A DNA stretch of 6,301 nt from DATKWS01 sp035529435 (GTDB lineage: Bacteria; Krumholzibacteriota; Krumholzibacteriia; Krumholzibacteriales; Krumholzibacteriaceae). The stretch spans positions 1-6,301 of the forward strand of contig DATKWS010000071.1 of NCBI GenBank assembly GCA_035529435.1, in the 5' to 3' direction. The position numbers and the translations under genes are program-made. Shown here piece after piece: positions 1-5,294 of this stretch. The stretch's first letter is position 1. Each line of letters opens with the position of its first letter. Under the pieces are notes generated by a model that did not search any database, was not told the DNA's origin, and saw only the letters and a program-made list of their open reading frames with translations.

Positions 1-241
1 GGACGTTCTTCCCGACGGCGCGATCATCATGAAGGAGAACTACAACGGCGAGAAGCAACTCGTCGCCCTGACCCCGATGTACAAGGTAACAGGATTCAAT
101 CCGGAGGGCGGCGACTGGTTCTGGGTGAAATATACACCCGACGGAACGGTCCTCGGCGAGGGAAAAATGAAGGGGTGCATCGACTGTCACACCAAGGTGA
201 AGACGAAGAAGGACTGGATCTTCCATACGTACAAGGAGTAG
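1..241 (+). CDS. Cytochrome P460-type c-heme protein, C-terminal fragment
   Basis: The reading frame is open from base 2 to a TAG at 239-241, giving 79 visible residues; the start lies left of the window. The fragment opens with LPDGAIIMKENY, continues with a MYKVTGFNPEGGDWFWVKY core and a TPDGTV turn, and ends with a heme-attachment motif CIDCH at visible residues 59-63 (bases 176-190). This combination matches the C-terminal half of the cytochrome P460 domain family, which are small periplasmic beta-sheet proteins with one covalently bound c-type heme. Characterised members oxidise hydroxylamine or bind NO, and there a lysine cross-links to the heme. That residue cannot be assigned here because the N-terminal half is missing, so catalysis is unproven; many family members have no known function. 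The protein should act in the periplasm, with the histidine of CxxCH as axial ligand. The gene converges on the minus-strand 614-residue gene, leaving 27 bp between the stops, so it is not in that operon. An internal ATG at base 29 is not a credible start because the domain begins upstream of it. Confidence 0.85.
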   Translation, partial: DVLPDGAIIMKENYNGEKQLVALTPMYKVTGFNPEGGDWFWVKYTPDGTVLGEGKMKGCIDCHTKVKTKKDWIFHTYKE

Positions 242-242
242 G

Positions 243-255
243 GCCCGGCACGGGC
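243..255. terminator. Small hairpin between convergent genes, possible weak terminator
   Basis: The sequence GCCCG-GCA-CGGGC forms a perfect 5-bp GC stem with a 3-base loop and lies between the two converging stop codons. Neither strand has a T-run after it, so it is not a canonical intrinsic terminator. It may simply be a GC-rich coincidence, or a short 3'-end stabilising hairpin for either transcript. Confidence 0.25.
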
Positions 256-268
256 AAATGGCAGAACG

Positions 269-2113
269 CTATTCGAGCAGCACCATCTTGCGCGTCGCGA
301 CCTCTCTCCCCGCCCGCAGGCGGCAGAAGTAGACGCCGGAGCGGACAACACCGCCCGATGCGTCTTTCCCGTCCCACTCCACGGTATGATCGCCGGGCTC
401 CCTATCATCGTTGATGAGCCCGACGACCTTTCTTCCCGCGACGTCGAATATCTCGAGGCGCACGCGGCAGGCGGCCGGCAGGTAAAAATCGATGGTTGTG
501 CTGGGATTGAACGGATTCGGGAAATTCGGATAAAGCGCGAGCGGCCGCGGAGCGATTTCCGCCGCTTCGGAGCCGAATGTGAAAGTAACCTCGTTTTCCG
601 TTGAAATCGTGTTCCCCGATCGATCCTCCACTCCATGGATGCGCACGGTGTACCGGCACCCGTCACGCAGGTCATCGCGGAGCCGGAGATTCACGTTGAG
701 GCGATCACCCATCAGGACGGCGCCATCGATCGCGATCGTTTCACCGTCGGGTCCCCCTTCGAAAACCTCGTAATGCGAAACGTCCTCGGCCGTCCGATCA
801 TCCACCGGCTTGCTGAAGGCGAGGATGAGCGTCCGCTCGCTGTATGCGTGGGCTCCCGTCAGGGCGAGGGGATGGTTGCTGCTGTTTACCAGTATCTTCG
901 AAATGCAGGCGATCCGTTCGGTCGGGTAACCGGGGGCGCAATTGGCGAACCATGACTCGCCGGTATCCGGATGCGGGGTGATCTCGATCACGGTGGGCGA
1001 GGAATCGGTTACAAGGATTGACTGGCGGAAGGGGCAGTTCCAATCCACCGCGCAGTGCCAGTAACACACGCTGATCCCTCCGGCCGGATCGCCCATCGAC
1101 GCGGCGACCAGATTATCGTTCGGAATGATTTCCAATGGAATCACGTTCTCGGGATAATCAACGGAGAACTCGGCGCACATCTGACCGGCTTCTCCCGGAC
1201 GGCACATCACCCAGATATCGAACGTGTACGATCCGGTTCCGTCCACACAGTTGCCGGTCCGGAACTCGTCGAGATACAAACCCATCCGGCTGGACGACGT
1301 AGGGGATGTGAGAATGAAATACTCCTCCGTTCCCGCGGGCATCGCGTTCCCCGCGAGATCGCGTATTCCGCCCATGCGCACGGCGTAACTCCCCCACAGC
1401 CGGAGTGAATCCCCGAGCGAGAGGCGAACACTCCGCCCTCCCATCAGAAGAACGGCGCCCTCGACCGGCACCGTATCCGCGGGGGACTCGAGCTCGTATA
1501 CCTCGTACCGGTTCTCGTCCCGCGCCTCCACCGGGGAAACGCACTCGTTGAAACGTATCTCGACCCGCAGCGGGCCGTCATCGACCACCGACTCGATCAC
1601 CGGTGGTTCCCTATCGGGCTCGGGCTGGTTGAGTAAAAAAGGACCGCAAATAGAGAAAATTTCAACATTATCATCGTCGTCCCCGCAATTCATGAAATAA
1701 GGAGATCCGCCCCAGGTCGGACTTATGATGTATATCTTCGACGGGTGGGAATCGGTGAGGAGCACCGTCTGCTTGTGCGTCCAGACCCAGCGCTCCTGGC
1801 ACTCTTCGAAACAGGCGGTGACCCCGGTCCCGAGCTCTCCCGACCACTGGTCCACCGCCGGATTGACCGTCAACTCGCCCTGTGTGATATTCTGCGGGAA
1901 TTTCACGCCGAATCTGGCACAGAGCAATCCATTGACGCTGGGTTGACAAAACAGGTAGATCGTGAACTCATGGATACCGCCGGGATTGTACACCTCCCGG
2001 ACGCTTCGGCCCTCGTCCGCGTAGATGCATATCGTGCCGTACTGGGGCGGCGGAGCGGCAGAGCAAACGGGAGCGATCGTGAGGATCGCGGCAATGAGAA
2101 GTGGCACCCTCAT
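269..2113 (-). CDS. Secreted modular protein: two Cys-rich/Ig-like repeats plus FlgD/Por-type C-terminal tail
   Basis: This 614-residue protein starts at the ATG at 2113, chosen over an in-frame start at 2164 because GGGAGGT (2120-2126) lies 6 bases upstream and the resulting N-terminus is a Sec signal peptide (MRVPLLIAAILTIAPVCSA, cleavage near residue 19-20). The order is: cysteine module 1 (about 25-163), Big_5/SbsA-type Ig-like domain 1 (about 170-268, ending YAVRMGGIRDLAGNAM), cysteine module 2 (about 276-412), Ig-like domain 2 (about 414-515, ending YTVRIHGVEDRSGN), and a C-terminal tail (about 527-614) opening LYPNFPNPFNPSTTI and ending GVYFCRLRAGREVATRKMVLLE. That tail is the FlgD-Ig/type A sorting-domain style common in FCB and allied phyla, where it directs or accompanies surface export. 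Module 1 carries a DDDD run at residues 145-148, possibly a metal-binding loop. No catalytic motif is visible; a structural, adhesive or ligand-binding surface role is inferred. The gene lies downstream of a terminator and seems independently transcribed. The stop is TAG. Confidence 0.88.
   Translation of the reverse strand: MRVPLLIAAILTIAPVCSAAPPPQYGTICIYADEGRSVREVYNPGGIHEFTIYLFCQPSVNGLLCARFGVKFPQNITQGELTVNPAVDQWSGELGTGVTACFEECQERWVWTHKQTVLLTDSHPSKIYIISPTWGGSPYFMNCGDDDDNVEIFSICGPFLLNQPEPDREPPVIESVVDDGPLRVEIRFNECVSPVEARDENRYEVYELESPADTVPVEGAVLLMGGRSVRLSLGDSLRLWGSYAVRMGGIRDLAGNAMPAGTEEYFILTSPTSSSRMGLYLDEFRTGNCVDGTGSYTFDIWVMCRPGEAGQMCAEFSVDYPENVIPLEIIPNDNLVAASMGDPAGGISVCYWHCAVDWNCPFRQSILVTDSSPTVIEITPHPDTGESWFANCAPGYPTERIACISKILVNSSNHPLALTGAHAYSERTLILAFSKPVDDRTAEDVSHYEVFEGGPDGETIAIDGAVLMGDRLNVNLRLRDDLRDGCRYTVRIHGVEDRSGNTISTENEVTFTFGSEAAEIAPRPLALYPNFPNPFNPSTTIDFYLPAACRVRLEIFDVAGRKVVGLINDDREPGDHTVEWDGKDASGGVVRSGVYFCRLRAGREVATRKMVLLE
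569..1288 (-). repeat. Protein-level repeat unit 2: six-Cys module plus Ig-like domain
   Basis: This is the second copy (residues about 276-515). The six matching cysteines are C304, C313, C350, C354, C392 and C403, with spacings 9, 37, 4, 38 and 11, almost identical to copy 1. Shared text includes MCRP...QMCAEFSVDYPEN and LVTDSSPTVI. C289 and C360 are extra in this copy. The copies are well diverged apart from the cysteines and a few hydrophobic positions, so the duplication is old rather than recent. Confidence 0.75.
1310..2041 (-). repeat. Protein-level repeat unit 1: six-Cys module plus Ig-like domain
   Basis: This is the first copy (residues about 25-268) of a tandem internal duplication in the 614-residue protein. 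Six cysteines align with the second copy: C56, C65, C101, C105, C143 and C156, with spacings 9, 36, 4, 38 and 13. Shared text includes FCQP...LLCARFGVKFPQN before the central pair and LLTDSHPSKI after it. C29 has no counterpart in copy 2. Even cysteine numbers in an exported protein suggest disulfides. Confidence 0.75.
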
Positions 2114-2119
2114 CTCGGC

Positions 2120-2126
2120 ACCTCCC
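2120..2126 (-). promoter_or_regulatory. Ribosome binding site deciding the start of the 614-residue gene
   Basis: GGGAGGT on the minus strand lies 6 bases before the ATG at 2113. It places the true start 17 codons inside the longest open frame, just before a signal peptide. Confidence 0.8.
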
Positions 2127-2225
2127 TGCCTTACCGATATCGAGCAGCCGGCCGGATGGTCCAATGTGGATCATCTCAATCCGACCGCACCGAGTATGTT
2201 TGGAGGATTACCCACCCGTACATAT

Positions 2226-2234
2226 AGTATAGCA
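2226..2234 (-). promoter_or_regulatory. Candidate extended -10 promoter for the 614-residue gene
   Basis: The minus strand reads TGCTATACT, a TGn extension plus a hexamer with 5 of 6 matches to TATAAT. No good TTGACA-like -35 lies 16-18 bases upstream, which an extended -10 promoter can tolerate. It would give a leader of about 105 bases before the ATG at 2113. This assumes a sigma-70-like consensus; some FCB lineages, notably Bacteroidota, use a different one. Confidence 0.35.
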
Positions 2235-2270
2235 CTTAGCGCTTCGACAGGCACGAATTTCTTCGATGAA

Positions 2271-2288
2271 ACGGTCACCGTCATTATA
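2271..2288 (-). promoter_or_regulatory. TATAAT hexamer with adjoining palindrome, possible promoter/operator
   Basis: On the minus strand a perfect TATAAT (2288-2283) is followed after one base by ACGGT-G-ACCGT (2281-2271), a perfect 5-bp inverted repeat around a central base. This position overlaps where transcription would begin, a usual place for a repressor site. There is no recognisable -35. A 10-base palindrome can occur by chance in a gap this size, so support is modest. Confidence 0.25.
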
Positions 2289-2321
2289 ATCCCCGTAACC
2301 GCCGGGCGGCACCTCGCGCGT

Positions 2322-2344
2322 AAAAAACTGCGGACGTCCTCCGC
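2322..2344 (-). terminator. Intrinsic terminator of the TonB/secreted/PorV-like operon
   Basis: Five bases after the TAG of the PorV-like gene the minus strand reads GCGGA-GGACG-TCCGC followed by AG and six Ts: a 5-bp GC-rich stem, 5-base loop and T-run. The stem is short, but position and T-run fit a Rho-independent terminator. A 7-bp inverted repeat (TCGCGCG at 2314-2320, CGCGCGA at 2342-2348) flanks it and shares three bases with the stem, so an alternative larger hairpin is possible. Confidence 0.65.
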
Positions 2345-2349
2345 GCGAT

Positions 2350-3384
2350 CTACAACCGAAATCCCACCGCGAACCGGTGAACGCTGCCCAGCGATTCGAT
2401 ATCCTGCCACGCGTAGTCGAGCATGATATTGCTGATCCGGAATCCCGCACCGAAACGGAACTCCATGAACCTGTCGAGCGCCTTGTCGCCCGGATCGATG
2501 GGATCCTCGACATCGCTCTCATCCATGTCCATGAAGAATCCGCCCCGCACGAAGAACATCTCGTCATAGGCGAATTCGGCTCCCACATGGACCCTCTCCG
2601 CAAGGTCGTTCGGATGGCTGTAATCGATCGCCCCCGTTAAGCGAAAATCATCATTCAATATCAGCTCATCCGCGATCCCGACCTGCAGGGATATGGGCAA
2701 CGGGTAATATCCGTACTCCTCCGGCACCGAAACCTGCCAGATGCTGCTGATGTAGGTATTATCGTACATGCCGTTGAATTTCATGTCGGGGCCGAAGTTG
2801 GTCGCCGACATTCCCAGTCGCAGATTGCGGAATCCCGTCCGGTATATCGTCCCGACATCGAAGGCCACCGTCTGGCTGTAGAAATCGGCGACATCGGTTC
2901 TTACGTATTTTATACTCGCACCGATAGAGAATCGATCGGTGAACGATCGAGCGTACGTAATACCGACTGCGAGCTCGTTCCAGCTGAAATCTCTATTCAT
3001 CAGGATGCCGTCGATATCACGTGCCGTCGTCATTTTCATGTCACCGGAGAGAAAACCCGTGTAATGAACGGCGCCCCTGCCGCCGATCACCTCCGGCATC
3101 GGAAAGGAGAACGCGCCGGCGACGGCCCTCATGTCGATGAGATACTCGAGCTCGGATACGAAAAACTGGTACCCCTCGAGATTGACGATCGAGACGGGAT
3201 TGAGAAACACGCCGGTAACATCGTCCGAAATTCCGATGTACGTGTTGCCCATGGCAGCGGCCCGCGGGCTCATGCCCAGCTTGAGAAACAGCGCCCCGAC
3301 GCTCCCCGCCCTGTCACTCGTCTGTGCTCCCGCAATCCCCGTCATAACACCGAGGAGAATTGCCGCAATGAATATTCGTTTCAT
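2350..3384 (-). CDS. PorV/PorQ-family outer-membrane barrel protein
   Basis: This 344-residue protein starts at the ATG at 3384, with GGGAGGGA (3391-3398) 6 bases upstream. It has a clear Sec signal peptide (MKRIFIAAILLGVMTGIAGA, likely cleavage before Q21). Residues 27-66 carry the family hallmark: GSVGALFLKLGMSPRAAAMG, then DDVTGVFLNPVSI, matching the pattern 'G..FL.lG..aRa.aMG.a......d....NPa' of PorV/PorQ/UPF0164 proteins. The remainder alternates amphipathic strands (for example FSIGASIKYVRT, LRLGMSATNFGP, FRLTGAIDYSH, RVHVGAEFAY, MLDYAWQD) as in a FadL-like barrel. In type IX secretion, PorV binds the C-terminal tails of exported proteins at the outer membrane and passes them to the sortase; most homologues outside that system have no proven role. 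The barrel ends GFRL rather than in phenylalanine. An acidic loop lies at about 286-300 (MDMDESDVEDPIDPGD). It is the last gene of the operon, 32 bp after the 618-residue secreted protein, and probably serves that protein or its receptor. The stop is TAG. Confidence 0.85.
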   Translation of the reverse strand: MKRIFIAAILLGVMTGIAGAQTSDRAGSVGALFLKLGMSPRAAAMGNTYIGISDDVTGVFLNPVSIVNLEGYQFFVSELEYLIDMRAVAGAFSFPMPEVIGGRGAVHYTGFLSGDMKMTTARDIDGILMNRDFSWNELAVGITYARSFTDRFSIGASIKYVRTDVADFYSQTVAFDVGTIYRTGFRNLRLGMSATNFGPDMKFNGMYDNTYISSIWQVSVPEEYGYYPLPISLQVGIADELILNDDFRLTGAIDYSHPNDLAERVHVGAEFAYDEMFFVRGGFFMDMDESDVEDPIDPGDKALDRFMEFRFGAGFRISNIMLDYAWQDIESLGSVHRFAVGFRL

Positions 3385-3390
3385 TCCCGT

Positions 3391-3398
3391 TCCCTCCC
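3391..3398 (-). promoter_or_regulatory. Ribosome binding site of the PorV-like gene
   Basis: GGGAGGGA on the minus strand, 6 bases before the ATG at 3384, inside the 32-bp gap after the upstream stop codon. Confidence 0.75.
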
Positions 3399-3416
3399 TT
3401 TTGCTTGGGCGAGAGA

Positions 3417-5273
3417 CTAGCGCTGGCCCTTGATGACTGCAAATTTTCCGGCCTTCTCGTTTCCGAATTCATCCCTGACCCGGTAGATGTACAGGCCGGA
3501 AGAAATGGATTCCCGTGATCTCGTCGTCATATCCCAGAACTCCGACCCCGAGGAAGAATTGTGGTGAATGATATCCACGAGGTTACCGAGCAGGTTGTAT
3601 ATGTAAATCGTGCACCGCTCGGGCAGATGATGGAAACCGAGAAGCGTCCCGTATTCGGCGAGCTCCCCTTCATTGGAACCGATGTAGGGATTCGGAGCCA
3701 CAATTATCGCATCCAGATCGCTTTCGGTGAGCGTGTTGCCGATCACGCTCGTGATGGTATTCTCGTTGGCCCTGAGGACACCCAATTCATCGATCTTGTA
3801 AAGACGGCTCGAAAGGGCCCACGGGTTGCTCCCGATCTCCAGCGTCGCATTGTAGGCCTGAACCCACACGTAGGTGTAAAAACCGGGTATCAACTGTACC
3901 GTCGTTTCCGTGACCGTATTATCGAATGCGGCGTAACGGTTCCATGGACCCAGCTTGCCGATCGTGCTCGTGTACACGATGAAGCTGTCCGCCGGCGTGC
4001 CTCCTGAGATGCCGTTGTACGGCGCCCAGTGCACATGGAGCCGATCGGCAATCACATCGACCTCGAAATCCGGATCGAGATCAGGCGTCTGCGGCGGGAT
4101 TGCCGACGCCGGAATGACCATTCCTCCGTCGAAAAACTCTTGAGCAGCCTTGACGTGCTCGATCAAGTTGCCGAGACCGAACGTCGCATGCGAATCATCG
4201 TCGTATCCTTCGCCGATCACGTATGCCATCCAGAAATGGGCGACATCGCCGGGAGAGACGTCGTAGGGACCGATGCCGTTCAGAATCCGATAATCGAAAT
4301 CGTCCTTCGAGGGAAACGAATTCTCCCATGTCCCCGTGAGCCGTTCGTACGCGTTTTGGATCGTCGGTACTTCGTTGTTCCAGTCCCAGTAGTTCTTGGA
4401 CACCCATTTCTGTAATTTGTCCGGAGCAGCGGTTATCGGCCCTCTCACCGGGGGAGCCGCCAGGAGTATCTGCCCTATCGCGTTGGGTGAGAGGAAGAGG
4501 CTGTCGGCCGTCGTAGCCGCTTCCCGTTGTCCCGGCAGGGGATCGTAATCCCAATCCCGCATGTAGGCGAACCGGTAGGTTTCGTCCCAACCGGCGAAAT
4601 CGTCGAAATGGGGCGCGGTAACGTTCACGTCACCGACATCGCAATCGCTCATCCAGCCCCACCAGAAACCGTCGATCGATTTGGAGAATGCGATCGTGAC
4701 GTGGACGAACACCCATTGATCGAATCCTTCCACCCCCCACTGGTGCCACTGGTACGTGACATCCAGGCCCATATCGCCGTCCGTACCGTCCTGCGCTTCC
4801 GGCTTTGCGGCGGTGTTGACGTGCACCGTCAAACGGCGATACGGATAGGGGAACCCGAAATCCGCCTCCGTCTCGACCACTGCCTGCTCGCCAAGCGTAT
4901 CGTACTTGGCCGGATCGGAGAAAAAGCCATCAGAGCCGAGATACCGCCATGCGAATTCCCGGCCCTCCACGTACCCGCCCGCCCACATGCCGGCCTGCCA
5001 GAGATTGGATTGATCTCCACCGCCGGGGTAGAATGCCGAGAGATTCGTGAAGCCGATGTATCCCTTGTTCGAAATGGCCGGAAGCCAAAAGGCGCCGATA
5101 TGGAGATCGTTGAAAAATTCGTCGCCCTGGGCGGAGGCGTATCCATCCCCCTGCCTTCCCTCGGCGAACGATATCAATTTGTCCCGTTTCAATTGATTGA
5201 TTCTTGCATCGCTCCCGCCCCAGCAGATTGCGATGAGGCAGGTCGCGACGAGCAGACACAGCACCGTTTTCAT
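3417..5273 (-). CDS. Secreted Trp-rich protein with Fn3-like region and C-terminal sorting-type tail
   Basis: This 618-residue protein starts at the ATG at 5273, with GGGAGG (5284-5289) 10 bases upstream. The N-terminus (MKTVLCLLVATCLIAICWGG) is an export signal. LIAIC resembles a lipobox but has isoleucine before the cysteine, so a lipoprotein is unlikely. Residues about 50-350 form a large unassigned region unusually rich in tryptophan (17 between 63 and 348, including FWWGW at 203-207) and in Asp/Gly/Tyr, as in beta-rich surface binding proteins. Residues about 393-488 look Fn3-like (LHVHWAPYNG ... DSFIVYTS ... FYTYVWVQAYN). The tail, about 521-615, opens IIVAPNPYIGS, continues with HHLPERCTIYIYNLLGNLV and SGLYIYRVRDEFGNEKAGKFAVIK, and resembles type IX-style C-terminal domains of FCB and allied phyla. 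I do not recognise the main region as a named family and see no catalytic motif. It lies between a TonB receptor (21-bp gap) and a PorV-like barrel (32-bp gap), suggesting a surface partner of the receptor. The stop is TAG. Confidence 0.83.
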   Translation of the reverse strand: MKTVLCLLVATCLIAICWGGSDARINQLKRDKLISFAEGRQGDGYASAQGDEFFNDLHIGAFWLPAISNKGYIGFTNLSAFYPGGGDQSNLWQAGMWAGGYVEGREFAWRYLGSDGFFSDPAKYDTLGEQAVVETEADFGFPYPYRRLTVHVNTAAKPEAQDGTDGDMGLDVTYQWHQWGVEGFDQWVFVHVTIAFSKSIDGFWWGWMSDCDVGDVNVTAPHFDDFAGWDETYRFAYMRDWDYDPLPGQREAATTADSLFLSPNAIGQILLAAPPVRGPITAAPDKLQKWVSKNYWDWNNEVPTIQNAYERLTGTWENSFPSKDDFDYRILNGIGPYDVSPGDVAHFWMAYVIGEGYDDDSHATFGLGNLIEHVKAAQEFFDGGMVIPASAIPPQTPDLDPDFEVDVIADRLHVHWAPYNGISGGTPADSFIVYTSTIGKLGPWNRYAAFDNTVTETTVQLIPGFYTYVWVQAYNATLEIGSNPWALSSRLYKIDELGVLRANENTITSVIGNTLTESDLDAIIVAPNPYIGSNEGELAEYGTLLGFHHLPERCTIYIYNLLGNLVDIIHHNSSSGSEFWDMTTRSRESISSGLYIYRVRDEFGNEKAGKFAVIKGQR

Positions 5274-5283
5274 GGCGTATCAT

Positions 5284-5289
5284 CCTCCC
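5284..5289 (-). promoter_or_regulatory. Ribosome binding site of the 618-residue gene
   Basis: GGGAGG on the minus strand lies 10 bases before the ATG at 5273, within the 21-bp gap to the TonB receptor stop. An ATG directly after it (5283-5281) is out of frame with the gene. Confidence 0.65.
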
Positions 5290-5294
5290 GTTCT

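Larger units (their letters stand above)
2114..2349. other. 236-bp intergenic region between PorV-like gene and 614-residue gene
   Basis: No gene is supported here. In minus-strand order the gap holds an intrinsic terminator just after the PorV-like stop, a TATAAT hexamer (2283-2288), an 11-bp palindrome ACGGTGACCGT (2271-2281), an extended -10-like TGCTATACT (2226-2234), and the ribosome binding site of the downstream gene. The gap is much longer than the 21-32 bp gaps upstream, which supports a transcription-unit boundary. Confidence 0.7.

Noticed and set aside
2114..2164. Upstream in-frame start for the 614-residue gene at 2164
   Set aside because: The extra 17 residues precede a clear signal peptide, and the strong GGGAGGT site is positioned for the ATG at 2113.
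1745..2227. Plus-strand open frame (160 codons) opposite the start of the 614-residue gene
   Set aside because: It is antisense to the signal peptide and cysteine module 1 of the 614-residue protein, and its product is low-complexity Arg/Asp/Gly-rich text without recognisable features.
5220..5273. Lipobox in the 618-residue protein (LIAIC)
   Set aside because: The residue before the cysteine is isoleucine, whereas lipoboxes need Ala, Gly or Ser there, so a SusD-like lipoprotein assignment is not supported.
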